64,000 nucleotides of DNA from JBNRMR01 sp050942895 (lineage in GTDB: Bacteria; Bacillota; Clostridia; Christensenellales; UBA1750). The position numbers and the translations under genes are program-made. Each line of letters begins with the position of its first letter. Position 1 is the stretch's first letter. A model generated the notes under the pieces. That model did not search any database. It saw only the letters and a program-made list of their open reading frames with translations, and had not been told where the DNA came from. Of the stretch, positions 51,260 through 59,790 are shown piece by piece. Where the stretch lies: contig JBMNOE010000002.1 of assembly GCA_050942895.1 (NCBI GenBank), positions 62,001 through 126,000 of the forward strand. The letters run 5' to 3'.

Positions 51260-52675
51260 TTGAATTTGAGGGAATACTTCACCAAGGAACTGGGATATGC
51301 TCTGCCCCCCGAGGAGTTTTACGGGCATATCGCAGGCTGGGACAACTGGTACCGGGGGGATGTGGCCAGTTTCCACCGCTACAGGGTTTATAACGGGGTA
51401 AGCCACGTGCCTATGAAAAGGGCGACGCTGAACATGGCGAAAAAGGTGTGCGAGGATTGGGCGAATATGCTGATGAACGAACGCTTGCACATCAACATAT
51501 CGGACGAGACGACAAGGGACTTCGTAATCGGCGTGCTGGACGACAACAACTGGTGGGTTCGGGGCAACGAAGCGCAGGAGCTAAAGGCGGCGCTGGGGAC
51601 GGTGGCCTACATTCCCTATGTTGAGGGGGCTGAGTTTGACGCTGAGTCCGGGACGGCTTCAGGAGGGAAAATTAGGATAGACTCCGTGGCGGCTGACTGC
51701 ATATACCCCCTTTCCTGGAGCCGCGGGGAGATAACGGAGTGCGCTTTTGTTTCGCGGCAGGGTCGGGGCAAAGAGAAATATTATTACGCGCAATTGTTCA
51801 CTTTGGATGACGAGGGTTACTACGAGCTGAGGAACGTGCTTTTGGCCCATGAAAAGGGGGCGATCAAAGAGGCTCCCCTTTCGGCATTGAGGGAATTTGC
51901 GCATCTGCCGGAGCGGGTGGCCCTTGGAAGCAAGAGGCGGCCTTTCATAATCGACAGGCTTAACATCGCGAACAATATAAGCAGGGGCTGCCCTCTTGGT
52001 GTGAGCATATTTGCGAACGCCATCGATGCGCTTAAGGGTATCGATCTTGTCTATGACAGCTACAACAACGAGTTCATTCTGGGTAAGAAGCGAATAATGG
52101 CGAATTACCAGGCGCTTAAGATGGGCGGCAAGGAACAGCTAATATTCGACACCAATGACACGGTGTTTTACCAGCTGCCCGACGACATCAGTTCCGAAAG
52201 CTTCATAAAGGAAATTGACATGAAGCTGCGCTCGGAGGAGCATGAAAAGGCCCTTCAGAACAGGCTGATGCTGCTATCGGCAAAATGCGGCTTGGGTAAC
52301 TCATATTACAGGCTGGAGCCTTCCCAGGCGGTAACGGCCACCCAGGTGATAAGCGAAAACAGCGAGCTTTACAAGACCCTAAGAAAGCATGAAATTCTTT
52401 TGAGAGAGGCCATAGTCAGCCTTTCGAGAAGGATTATTGAGCTGGGGATCGGCGTGCTGGGGCTTAGCCTTGATAGCGATTGCCTCATCAGCGTGGATTT
52501 TGATGACAGCATCGTGGAGGACAAGGCGCAGATTAAGCAGCAGGCGCAAACGGAATATCGCATGGGGCTCATAGACGAGGCGGAGTATTTCTCAAGGGCT
52601 TATAACATGCCGGAGCAGATGGCGGTGGAGCATGTGCGTAAGATGAAAGAACGAAAGAGAGAACAAGCCGGGTAA
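51260..52675 (+). CDS. Phage portal protein (SPP1 Gp6/A118-like)
   Basis: Dodecameric ring at the capsid vertex through which DNA is packaged and released. The 471-aa protein fits the Gp6-like portal family: N-terminal HRYRVYNGVSHVPMKRATLN, the wing region RIDSVAADCIYPLSWSRGEI, KALQNRLMLLSAKCGLGNSY, and TATQVISENSELYKTLRKHE (the crown/stem region, about 355-375), then an acidic tail. TTG start with AAGGAG 8 bp upstream. It lies between terminase and scaffold as usual. No head protease or separate minor head protein gene follows immediately. Confidence 0.92.
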   Translation: MNLREYFTKELGYALPPEEFYGHIAGWDNWYRGDVASFHRYRVYNGVSHVPMKRATLNMAKKVCEDWANMLMNERLHINISDETTRDFVIGVLDDNNWWVRGNEAQELKAALGTVAYIPYVEGAEFDAESGTASGGKIRIDSVAADCIYPLSWSRGEITECAFVSRQGRGKEKYYYAQLFTLDDEGYYELRNVLLAHEKGAIKEAPLSALREFAHLPERVALGSKRRPFIIDRLNIANNISRGCPLGVSIFANAIDALKGIDLVYDSYNNEFILGKKRIMANYQALKMGGKEQLIFDTNDTVFYQLPDDISSESFIKEIDMKLRSEEHEKALQNRLMLLSAKCGLGNSYYRLEPSQAVTATQVISENSELYKTLRKHEILLREAIVSLSRRIIELGIGVLGLSLDSDCLISVDFDDSIVEDKAQIKQQAQTEYRMGLIDEAEYFSRAYNMPEQMAVEHVRKMKERKREQAG

Positions 52676-52707
52676 AAAAGGCCGATGATCCGGCGGCGAC
52701 GGTGGGA

Positions 52708-52763
52708 AGATAACAAATCATGGGAATGATTTGTTATCTGTGGGCGGGTGGGGCCCCCTGTGG
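52708..52763 (+). repeat. Intergenic stem-loop + G-tract element, copy B (inside the phage region)
   Basis: A perfect 14-bp stem (AGATAACAAATCAT / ATGATTTGTTATCT, loop GGGA) directly abuts GTGGGCGGGTGGGGCCCC. It lies in the 202-bp gap between portal and scaffold, otherwise without features. Confidence 0.75.
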
Positions 52764-52877
52764 ATCTTACCTGCTCTTAGCAAAGAAACAGAAGAACACG
52801 TCCGTCCCTATGACGTAAAAAGAAGGGCGGTGCGGGGAACGCGACCCCGAAAGAAAGCGTAACCGAAAGGAGTACAG

Positions 52878-53396
52878 ATGAAAAGAGATTGGCTTAGGCA
52901 GTTGGGTTTGGATGGTGAGATTATCGACAGCATAATGGCGGAGAACGGGCGGGACATAAAGGCCGCGCTGGAAAAGCAAGGGGAGTTAGCTAAAGCACAG
53001 GACGTTTCAACTGAGGAATCTTCCAATGAGGAAACTGCTAAACTGAGGGCGGAAATAGCGGAGCTTAAGGAGCAACATGAGACGGCTATCGCCAATATGA
53101 CAGCGGAATCGGCGATCGAAAACGCTCTTTCTTCATATGGGGCGAAAAACACGAAGATCGTGCGCGCCGCTTTGGACATGTCGAAGATCACCTTCGCGGA
53201 AGGAAGAATTATAGGGCTAAAAGAACAGATGGATGAGCTTTTTACGGCTGAGCCGTATCTGTTTGACAGAAAACCCGATGAGGACTTCCGGCCGGTGAAA
53301 ATCAGCTTTGCTAAAGCTCATGGGGAGGCCGCAGAGCCAGACGATAAGTTTTTCGTCGCATTTTCACATGCCGCCGGTCTGGCCGACAGCGAGTAG
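52878..53396 (+). CDS. Phage scaffold protein (Gp20-like)
   Basis: A 172-aa scaffold of the phage minor structural protein GP20 family, needed to shape the procapsid and then removed. The N-terminal region (MKRDWLRQLGLDGEIIDSIM) resembles the conserved start of this family. The central coiled coil (ETAKLRAEIAELKEQHETAI, about 52-71) and the C-terminal helix for capsid binding follow. The RBS is CGAAAGGAG. It lies 33 bp before the capsid gene. Confidence 0.85.
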   Translation: MKRDWLRQLGLDGEIIDSIMAENGRDIKAALEKQGELAKAQDVSTEESSNEETAKLRAEIAELKEQHETAIANMTAESAIENALSSYGAKNTKIVRAALDMSKITFAEGRIIGLKEQMDELFTAEPYLFDRKPDEDFRPVKISFAKAHGEAAEPDDKFFVAFSHAAGLADSE

Positions 53397-53428
53397 CACG
53401 AGGAGACAATTGAATTTAGGAGGAGAAT

Positions 53429-54304
53429 ATGGCAAACAACATTCAAAGATCGCAGAAATATTTACAGATGCTGGACGAAATTTATAAGATGTCGTCTAAG
53501 ACGGAGGTGCTGGATGCCCAGACACAGCCAGATTTCACCAATGCAAATGCCATAAAGGTGCTGAAGGTGGAAACCACGGGCCTTGGCGATTATGATAAAG
53601 ATTCGGGCTATCCCAAAGGCGATGTAACAGCAACTTGGGAGAGCATGACTCTTTCCCAGAGCAGAGGCAAGGAGATAAGCATCGACCGAATGGACGACGA
53701 GGAGACTCTGGGCATGACATTCGGCACTGTGACCAGCAAGTTTGTGCGCGACCATGTTTCACCGGAGGTTGACGCCTATAGGTTCGCCAAATATGCTCAG
53801 GCGGCGGGGACTGTGAAGCCCGAGGATCTTACTGCACAGAACGTTCTGGACGCCATCGATGCGGCGCTGTATGCACTGAATGCAAACGAAGTGCCGGAGG
53901 GCGACAGATATCTCTTTATGGACTTTTCATTGCAGGCTCTTTTGGGCAAGGCTGTCGACCGCTCATGGATGAATGAGGATGGCATAAGCAGAGAGCTTGT
54001 AAGCTACAACGGAGTGCCCATAATTTGGGTGCCCGCATCCAGGTTCTACACTGAAATCAGCATGAACAGCGGCATTGAACAGTGGGGCTACAGCAAGGCC
54101 GAAGACGGCGAGGCCATCAACTTCCTGCTGGTACAAAAAGATGCGGTGGTTCAGGCCACAAAGCTGGCCCTGCCGAAGATTTTCAGCCCGGATGAAAACC
54201 AGGATAAGGATGCCTGGAAATTCCAATTCAGGCTTTACCACGACGCTTTTGCTCACTCGAATAAGTCAAAGGGCATATACCTGAGCAGAGCACTGGCTGA
54301 ATAG
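53429..54304 (+). CDS. Major capsid protein
   Basis: A 291-aa HK97-fold-like capsid protein of the type found after Gp20 scaffolds in Firmicutes siphoviruses. Features: MANNIQRSQKYLQMLDEIYK, a beta region TATWESMTLSQSRGKEISID (about 70-89), the spine helix area (EVDAYRFAKYAQAAGTV), and a C-terminal QFRLYHDAFAHSNKSKGIYL. It has a strong GGAGGAG RBS. It is followed by a structured, gene-free gap and a terminator, which may allow higher capsid expression than the genes downstream. Confidence 0.9.
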   Translation: MANNIQRSQKYLQMLDEIYKMSSKTEVLDAQTQPDFTNANAIKVLKVETTGLGDYDKDSGYPKGDVTATWESMTLSQSRGKEISIDRMDDEETLGMTFGTVTSKFVRDHVSPEVDAYRFAKYAQAAGTVKPEDLTAQNVLDAIDAALYALNANEVPEGDRYLFMDFSLQALLGKAVDRSWMNEDGISRELVSYNGVPIIWVPASRFYTEISMNSGIEQWGYSKAEDGEAINFLLVQKDAVVQATKLALPKIFSPDENQDKDAWKFQFRLYHDAFAHSNKSKGIYLSRALAE

Positions 54305-54671
54305 GATGAATGATGAATTTGTCCTTTTAGCGGTTTAGTTCAGGGCCGGCGAGCGGCGCAGACGCAAACGCGGGCCGCGTAGGTCATTTTATATGTGCGC
54401 AAATGCGCCGCTTGTTCTTCGCTTGCCCTAAAAAATGTTTTCCGGCGGAGGATTGAGGGTGTGTGAAAAATCAAAGCGTTATTTTGGCTACAGGGGCGCC
54501 ACGGCCTAATATTGAAAAATATTATGGGCAGCCTCCGCCACAGGCGCAGTTCGGATTTAATGTCCGGACGCGCCTTTTCTTTTGAGAGATTTATCAGTTT
54601 ATACCGGCAAGCGCTACGCATCGAAACAAGGGAGAGCTTGCCTTGGAACAAGTTTTACGGGGAGTTGTTAT
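54305..54671 (+). other. 367-bp gene-free, highly structured gap after the capsid gene
   Basis: No reading frame has an RBS or protein character. Long-range stem 54352-54360 / 54404-54412 (AGCGGCGCA / TGCGCCGCT) encloses two smaller hairpins (ACGCGG-G-CCGCGT and GCGCA-AA-TGCGC), and a TAATATT-GAAA-AATATTA hairpin follows near 54508-54525. Several more GC stems precede the terminator at 54542-54582. It may be a non-coding RNA, packaging signal or mRNA-stability element. Confidence 0.5.
54542..54582 (+). terminator. Partial terminator within the late phage operon
   Basis: GGCGC pairs with GCGCC and, inside it, TTCGGA with TCCGGA, followed by TTTTCTTTT. It could set the capsid-to-downstream expression ratio. 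Confidence 0.55.
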
Positions 54672-55049
54672 ATGGGTACGTATTTAAGCTATGAGGAGTT
54701 TATTTCATATGACACGGGGGTGAGCATCCCCGAAGGAGAATACGGGCAGATAGCACAAGCGGCGGACATAGTTATAAACGGCCTGATGAGCACAGGAGAA
54801 AACTTAAAGGATCCGCCTGAGGATGTTCTTAAGGCGGTGGCATTTCAAACGGCTTATATATATGAGAACGGTGGCGTCATGGCCCTCGGGGAGCCTGGCG
54901 TAGCCGCAGAACGAATAGGAAGCTATCAGTGGAGCGCCTCCAAGCAGCGGGGTGACGGGTCTTTTTCAGGCAACTCGCTGCATCCGCTGGTGCTTACTTT
55001 GCTGCTGAGAACCGGAAAGCTCCACAGAGGTGGCCGATATGCGCAGTAA
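54672..55049 (+). CDS. Phage head-tail connector protein (Gp6/Gp15-like)
   Basis: A 125-aa connector that binds beneath the portal. Helix-rich start (MGTYLSYEEFISYDTGVSIP), a central DVLKAVAFQTAYIYENGG helix (about 63-80), and the family motif region ERIGSYQWS with a C-terminal LTLLLRTGKLHRGG. ATG 54672 has a GGGGAG site 8 bp upstream. It begins the second transcript segment of the late operon after the structured gap and overlaps the next gene by 11 bp. Confidence 0.8.
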   Translation: MGTYLSYEEFISYDTGVSIPEGEYGQIAQAADIVINGLMSTGENLKDPPEDVLKAVAFQTAYIYENGGVMALGEPGVAAERIGSYQWSASKQRGDGSFSGNSLHPLVLTLLLRTGKLHRGGRYAQ

Positions 55050-55476
55050 GCAGCCAAGAAGATCGGCGCTAAGGCATAGCGTGACGCTGTGGAACGCCCT
55101 CGGCGGCGGAAACGGTTATCAGAAAAGCTATATCAGCTATGTGGACATTCGCTTGACGGAGGAGGAGCGGGAGGGCAAGACCGCGCCGCAATCAAGGGAC
55201 GCCCTTACGCTGATGGTGTTTCGGGTTTCGATGGCCAGAAGCGTTGGCGGCGAAACGCGGCAATACCTGCCGGAGATAGAGTTCAGCCTTTTGCCAGACG
55301 AAGAAAAGGAGCGATTTTTTACCTTCGCGCCGCTGAAGGATTATATTTCGTTAGGCAAAGCCGAGGGGGATCGGGCCGGGAGGGAGTATACGGTCGCGGC
55401 GGTGACGCCTATTTTTTCACCCCGGTTTCCCGGAGGTTCAGACGGGGTTCACCACTGGGAGGTGAGATGCAGATGA
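55039..55476 (+). CDS. Putative phage minor capsid/head-closure protein
   Basis: A 145-aa beta-rich protein in the position of Minor_capsid_1 or head-closure proteins. It starts MRSKQPRRSALRHSVTLWNA, with YISYVDIRLTEEEREG and DALTLMVFRVSMARS. The assignment rests mainly on gene order (connector, minor capsid 1, 2, 3) rather than on a clear motif. ATG 55039 is chosen for AGAGG 8 bp upstream; a GTG at 55030 is possible. It overlaps both neighbours by a few bases. Confidence 0.65.
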   Translation: MRSKQPRRSALRHSVTLWNALGGGNGYQKSYISYVDIRLTEEEREGKTAPQSRDALTLMVFRVSMARSVGGETRQYLPEIEFSLLPDEEKERFFTFAPLKDYISLGKAEGDRAGREYTVAAVTPIFSPRFPGGSDGVHHWEVRCR

Positions 55477-55793
55477 GCAAAGGCGGACTGAGAGTTCGAT
55501 TTGAACAAAAAGATCTGGATGACAGGCTGGAGCAGATGAAAAGGGCATTTTTGCCTCAGATGAAAGCGGAGATTGAAAGTGGCTGCGCGCCCTATGTGCC
55601 ATACAAGACCGGAGCGCTTTTAAACAGCTCCAAGGGAAGCGCCGCGGCGCCGGACGAGCATCTGATATACGATATTCACTACGCCAAAGCTCAGTATTAC
55701 CGCCCCTTTGGCGGACAATGGTTTGAAAAGTGGAAGGGCAGCGTGAATATTGCGGCGATTGCCCGAAATATCACGGGGAGGTTAAGGTTTTGA
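55473..55793 (+). CDS. Phage minor capsid protein 2-like
   Basis: A 106-aa protein resembling Minor_capsid_2 (HK97-gp10-like tail completion class): YVPYKTGALLNSSKGSAAAP, and the conserved end DIHYAKAQYYRPFGGQWFEK. Such proteins sit at the head-tail neck. The start overlaps the upstream stop (ATGA); an ATG two codons earlier (55467) is nearer to GGAGG. The 3' end overlaps the next gene (TTGA). Confidence 0.8.
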   Translation: MSKGGLRVRFEQKDLDDRLEQMKRAFLPQMKAEIESGCAPYVPYKTGALLNSSKGSAAAPDEHLIYDIHYAKAQYYRPFGGQWFEKWKGSVNIAAIARNITGRLRF

Positions 55794-56221
55794 GCATAAG
55801 CGCGGATAATCTTCTTTTAGTTCAGCTTACGGACTGGATAAACGAAAATGCACAGGAAATCGGACTTCCGGCCGAGCTTGAAATTGATCAGGGCGATGCC
55901 CACGGCGAGGCGCTATGGCTTCAGCCTCTGGCGGGGACGGTAAAGGCGGTTACATATACTGACGGAGGTTATGTGGGAGAGCTGCCCTTCGCGATATATT
56001 ATCAACTGCCGAAAAGAGATTCCGACAGCCTGGGAGCTGCGGCCCTTGCTTCGCCCCTATGGAAAATTGCGAATTTTTTTGAGGGAAACAGCCTGTCGGC
56101 AAAAGTGACAGGCGCGCAAAGGGCTTTGATGACATCTTCACCCAGCGCCTTTTTACGCACGGATTCGGTTTCATGCTATCAGGCGGTGTACAAGCTTGTT
56201 TACGGCAAAGGAATCGGTTAG
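55790..56221 (+). CDS. Phage minor capsid protein 3-like (tail terminator)
   Basis: A 143-aa protein in the position and style of Minor_capsid_3/tail terminator proteins, which cap the tail tube at the neck. It has QLTDWINENAQEIGLPAELE, VTYTDGGYVGELPFAIYYQL and a C-terminal RTDSVSCYQAVYKLVYGKG. The TTG start overlaps the upstream TGA (TTGA) with GAGGTTAAGG upstream, showing coupled translation. Confidence 0.8.
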   Translation: MSISADNLLLVQLTDWINENAQEIGLPAELEIDQGDAHGEALWLQPLAGTVKAVTYTDGGYVGELPFAIYYQLPKRDSDSLGAAALASPLWKIANFFEGNSLSAKVTGAQRALMTSSPSAFLRTDSVSCYQAVYKLVYGKGIG

Positions 56222-56294
56222 ACAAGCTTGGGCAAGATCTTATATCTAAGTATTATAACTTATAACAAAAACGAAAAAATGAGGAGATAATGAA

Positions 56295-56822
56295 ATGAGC
56301 GAAAGAAGACTGATGCAGCGCAGCGACAAGGTGGACTTCATAAAGGTTCCCGCGCAATTTGCCGGCGGCGACGGCGCGATACTGCGCATGAAGGGATTTA
56401 CGGAGCTTACCACCTCGCGCAGCGCAAACACCGTTGAAAGGCAGTATATCGACGAGGCTGAGCCGACCATTGATGTGACGAGCGTGACCACCAGCAAGGA
56501 TTATGATTTTGAGCGGTACATCAACGATCCGGTGCATGATTATCTGGCGGATATAATAGACAATGAGCGCATCGGGACCCAGGCCGTGGTGGAAATATAC
56601 ACTGTGGATTTCTTTGATGAGTCTGCCGACGAGGGGCGCTACGCCTGCTCGCGCAGGAAGTTCACATTGGAACCGGCAAGCGAGGGAGGCGATGTGGACG
56701 CCTACAGCTACAGCGGCGTTTTCAGGGTGAACGGCCCCCTTGAAAAGGGCTATGCGACGGCTGTCGAGGGAACGCTTCCCATGGAAATATCGGAGATTTC
56801 CTGGTCAGAGCAAGCCGGCTGA
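56295..56822 (+). CDS. Major tail tube protein
   Basis: A 175-aa tail tube subunit. Features: RKFTLEPASEGGDVDAYSYS with GVFRVNGPLEKGYATAVEG near the end (the beta-sandwich characteristic of these tubes), and TTSRSANTVERQYIDE early on. There is no sheath gene, so the tail is non-contractile. GAGGAG precedes the ATG. It is followed by two assembly-chaperone genes in the expected order. Confidence 0.85.
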   Translation: MSERRLMQRSDKVDFIKVPAQFAGGDGAILRMKGFTELTTSRSANTVERQYIDEAEPTIDVTSVTTSKDYDFERYINDPVHDYLADIIDNERIGTQAVVEIYTVDFFDESADEGRYACSRRKFTLEPASEGGDVDAYSYSGVFRVNGPLEKGYATAVEGTLPMEISEISWSEQAG

Positions 56823-56897
56823 ATTTGGCGCGGCGGGATCAGGCCTTAGGGCAGGATCCCGCCCTGTTGCCAAGATTTTTTATGAGGGGGAGCGGAA

Positions 56898-57272
56898 ATG
56901 GCGAAATATGTGCCCAGAAGCAGGCTGGTGACATTCGATTTTGGGGAAATAACATATGAGATAGAAAGAAGCAGGGCTGAGCTTGACAGGATAATCCGGA
57001 TATCATCCGCCGCCGGGGAAAGACTGCTTGCGTTAACCGAGGAAAGCGGTAACGAGGGGGATATTTATGGCGAGTCCATTCTGGCGGCGAAGGAGGCCAT
57101 AAACGAAATGATGAGGGACAAGAATGCGGCAAGCAAAATATCGAAGGGGGCTGACTGGCTGCTGGAAGATTATATTGATGTTATGTCATATATACTTGCC
57201 CAGGTTAAGGCGGCAAGGCAGATTCGCAGATATGAATACTCTCCTGAGCGGGTGGAGACATGGGTGGATTAA
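56898..57272 (+). CDS. Phage tail assembly chaperone (first)
   Basis: A 124-aa, mostly helical protein between tail tube and Gp15, the position of tail assembly chaperones (GpG-like). It begins with a short beta hairpin (RSRLVTFDFGEITYEIER) and continues as helices. No clear motif is present. It overlaps the following gene by 13 bp. In many phages the two chaperones are linked by a programmed frameshift; here the downstream gene has its own ATG, and I see no obvious slippery heptamer at the overlap. Confidence 0.65.
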   Translation: MAKYVPRSRLVTFDFGEITYEIERSRAELDRIIRISSAAGERLLALTEESGNEGDIYGESILAAKEAINEMMRDKNAASKISKGADWLLEDYIDVMSYILAQVKAARQIRRYEYSPERVETWVD

Positions 57273-57910
57273 AGGGTATTTTTTTGCTGAACGAACTGCC
57301 GACGAAGGCCTTCATATGCTCAAAAGAATACGATATAAGGCATGATTACAGGATTTCGGTGCTATATGAGGCGCTGATGGGAGATTTGGACATAGACGAT
57401 GAAGAAAAGTGCAGGCTTGCGATAGCACTGTATTTTGTGGACTTTCCTCAGGCTTTTTGCCGGCTTCAATCTCCCCAGTTCAAGGCAGCACTGGAATGGA
57501 TCGCCTGGTTCTATTCAGCGGGGGAATATGACCCGCGCAGGATACGCAGAAAAGGCGCAGCGGCTTCGCCCGCGTTTTCGCTTATTCATGATGGCGGTCT
57601 GATATACGCGGCATTTATGAAGGATTACGGCATCGATCTGCACAAAGAAGGGCTCCATTGGTGGAAATTCAGAGCTCTGCTGGAGGGCCTGAGCGATGAG
57701 TGCAAGTTCAAGCAGGCGATGAGCTTCCGGGCGATGGACACGGCGAGGATGGGCAAAGAAAAAAGTGAGCAACGGGCCTTTGTGAGGAGGATGAAGCGCG
57801 CTTATGCCCTGCCGGACCGGAATAAGGAAGCAGAAAAGGAGGCTGCCCTTGAAAGGCTTTTTAAGGGCGGCTTTACAGCAGACGGCTGTAATGAAGATGA
57901 AAATAACTAA
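57260..57910 (+). CDS. Bacteriophage Gp15-like protein (tail assembly chaperone)
   Basis: A 216-aa protein with the Gp15 signature: RHDYRISVLYEALMGDLDID and WWKFRALLEGLSDECKFKQA (about 133-152), followed by a basic C-terminal tail rich in Arg/Lys/Glu. Gp15 proteins are thought to help load the tape measure during tail assembly. The ATG overlaps the preceding gene; GAGCGGGTGGAG is a weak RBS, so coupling is likely. Confidence 0.85.
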   Translation: MGGLKGIFLLNELPTKAFICSKEYDIRHDYRISVLYEALMGDLDIDDEEKCRLAIALYFVDFPQAFCRLQSPQFKAALEWIAWFYSAGEYDPRRIRRKGAAASPAFSLIHDGGLIYAAFMKDYGIDLHKEGLHWWKFRALLEGLSDECKFKQAMSFRAMDTARMGKEKSEQRAFVRRMKRAYALPDRNKEAEKEAALERLFKGGFTADGCNEDENN

Positions 57911-57924
57911 GAGAGGTGAGGATG

Positions 57925-58929
57925 ATGTCAAGCAGTGTGGACGGCTCGATCGTCATTGAGGTGGGCCTGGACGATGAGCAATTTAAACAGAGCATATCGG
58001 AGCTGGGCCTGGCCGCACAGGGAGAGCTTTCAAATGCGGCAGGAGCGATAAAGGAATTTCAGGAGGCTGTAAATGCAGCAGCTGCAGGAATGTCGCAGGT
58101 TGCGGGATCTTTTAAGGAGCTCAGCGGCGGCGACCATGCCTCCACCATGGAGGATATGAAGCTGATGGCTGAGGAGATGGCCAATTCCTGGGCTTCGTAC
58201 AGCGAGATCATGGGTGCATCGACGGCGCAGTTGCCGCAGATGATGCTGGACCAGCTAAAGCTTGCCCTTAGCCTGATGCGCCAGGAAATGCAGGTTCAGG
58301 GCGCGGCGCTTTCATCTGAAATGGGAGGGGTGGCCCAGGCTGTTTCACAACAGGCCGCAATACTTTCCCGGGAACTGCCCACGCAGGCAAGCCTTGCTGT
58401 GCAGGGGATGACGGCTGCAATCGGCGGAGGCTCCGGGGCGGTTTCAGCAGCGGCGCAGGCACTTGTGGGGGCGGCCCACGCTCCGGTATCAGGCCTTTCG
58501 GAAAGGTTTGGGCAGGCAGGGGCAAATGCAGGAGCGGCTTTCGCCCAGGGGCTTTCATCTCAGACGGGGCAGGTGGCGCAAGCGGCCGGGCGCCTGGCAG
58601 AAGCGGCGGCAGGCGCATTGGGGCAGACCCTTGAGATTCGCTCTCCGTCAAAGGTGTTCATGGAGCTGGGAGCCCACGCTGGGGATGGCTTTCTCATGGG
58701 TATGGGAGGCTCTCTGGGGAATATTGCCGGCTCTTTTGACAGAATGATGGCAATAATCGGCGATTATTCGGGGAGGTTCAGCTTAGGGGCTCAGGACGGG
58801 CTTGCCGGCGGCCCTGTTTCAAACACAACAAACAACCAGACAATACATTTCAACCAGCCGGTCTCAAGCCCGTATCAGGTGGCCAGGCAGGTTGAAAGAA
58901 CTATGCAGGAGATGCTTTATGGAACGTAA
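57925..58929 (+). CDS. Short tail tape measure protein
   Basis: A 334-aa tape measure: Ala/Gly/Gln-rich, helical, with the typical C-terminal block TLEIRSPSKVFMELGAHAGD and GFLMGMGGSLGNI (about 235-268) and NQTIHFNQPVSSPYQVARQV near the end. Tape measures set tail length at about 0.15 nm per residue, so this predicts a tail of roughly 50 nm. Most Firmicutes siphoviruses have 700-2000 residues, often with lytic domains; none is seen here. The N-terminus begins GSIVIEVGLDDEQFKQSISE, normal for the family. Two ATGs and a GTG (57916) are possible starts; 57925 fits the GAGAGG site. Confidence 0.8.
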   Translation: MSSSVDGSIVIEVGLDDEQFKQSISELGLAAQGELSNAAGAIKEFQEAVNAAAAGMSQVAGSFKELSGGDHASTMEDMKLMAEEMANSWASYSEIMGASTAQLPQMMLDQLKLALSLMRQEMQVQGAALSSEMGGVAQAVSQQAAILSRELPTQASLAVQGMTAAIGGGSGAVSAAAQALVGAAHAPVSGLSERFGQAGANAGAAFAQGLSSQTGQVAQAAGRLAEAAAGALGQTLEIRSPSKVFMELGAHAGDGFLMGMGGSLGNIAGSFDRMMAIIGDYSGRFSLGAQDGLAGGPVSNTTNNQTIHFNQPVSSPYQVARQVERTMQEMLYGT

Positions 58930-59788
58930 TGCAAATAGCAGGAGCCTTTCGCTGAAGTTAGATATCGGCGGAAGGGCTTTTCACATAGACAGGACCAGCC
59001 CCTACCGCTTGCTGAAGCTGGAAGGAACGGAGGCGGGAGATTATTCGATATATCTGGGGGAAAACGCCTATATGGACGGAGGCTTTTTGCAGGGGCAAAA
59101 GGTTGAACCAAGGTCAATCAGGCTGACGTTTGAAGCGTCGGTGTGGCAGAGCACTGAAAAACTCAGGGGTGAGCTGATTGAATCGCTGAGGCCGAAATCC
59201 AAGGGGCGGCTTACAATAAGCCGCGGGGACGTTACAAGGGCAATAGATTTTTATATCGCCGGGCGCCCGAAGTTTATACAGAAAAACATATACGATTTTT
59301 TGAGGGTGGATTTGGACTTGCTCTGTCCCGACCCATACTTCACCGATCCCAATGAGAAACAAGAGCGGTTTTTAAGGGTGCTGCCCGTGTATTCCGCTCC
59401 CCTGTCGACTTATCGCGGCGGCGGAACGGTGGCGGGCCTGTTTACAAGATCGGACAGCGTGAAGCTAGTTAACTCCGGCCATGCGGACATCGGCGTGGTG
59501 GCGGAAATATTTGCCGAACATGGGGATATCATCAATCCGAGGGTATCGGCAGGCAGCCAGGAGATCAAGGTCTTGCAGACCATCCCTTTGGGGGCACGCC
59601 TTGCCATCAGCACGGTAAAGGGTGAAAAGAGCATTCTTCTTGATGGAGAACCTGTTTCCAGCTTTGATAGAAAGAGCATTTTCTTTCAGCTGCCCCCAGG
59701 CGAGCATCAGATATCGATAAGCGCGGATTCCGGCAGCGAAAGCGCCTTCACCACCCTTTCCTACCGGCTGAAATATCTGGGGGTGTGA
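58919..59788 (+). CDS. Distal tail protein (Dit-like)
   Basis: A 289-aa distal tail protein forming the hub ring between tube and tip. N-terminal beta domain with RSIRLTFEASVWQSTEKLRG (about 62-81) and YIAGRPKFIQKNIYDFLRVD (about 114-133); C-terminal galectin-like region (SVKLVNSGHADIGVVAEIFA, about 182-201). The gene overlaps the tape measure by 11 bp, and its position right after it is standard. Confidence 0.85.
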   Translation: MERNANSRSLSLKLDIGGRAFHIDRTSPYRLLKLEGTEAGDYSIYLGENAYMDGGFLQGQKVEPRSIRLTFEASVWQSTEKLRGELIESLRPKSKGRLTISRGDVTRAIDFYIAGRPKFIQKNIYDFLRVDLDLLCPDPYFTDPNEKQERFLRVLPVYSAPLSTYRGGGTVAGLFTRSDSVKLVNSGHADIGVVAEIFAEHGDIINPRVSAGSQEIKVLQTIPLGARLAISTVKGEKSILLDGEPVSSFDRKSIFFQLPPGEHQISISADSGSESAFTTLSYRLKYLGV

Positions 59789-59790
59789 CA

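Noticed and set aside
57230..57275. Programmed frameshift between the two tail-assembly chaperones
   Set aside because: The downstream gene has its own ATG, and no slippery heptamer was seen in the overlap.
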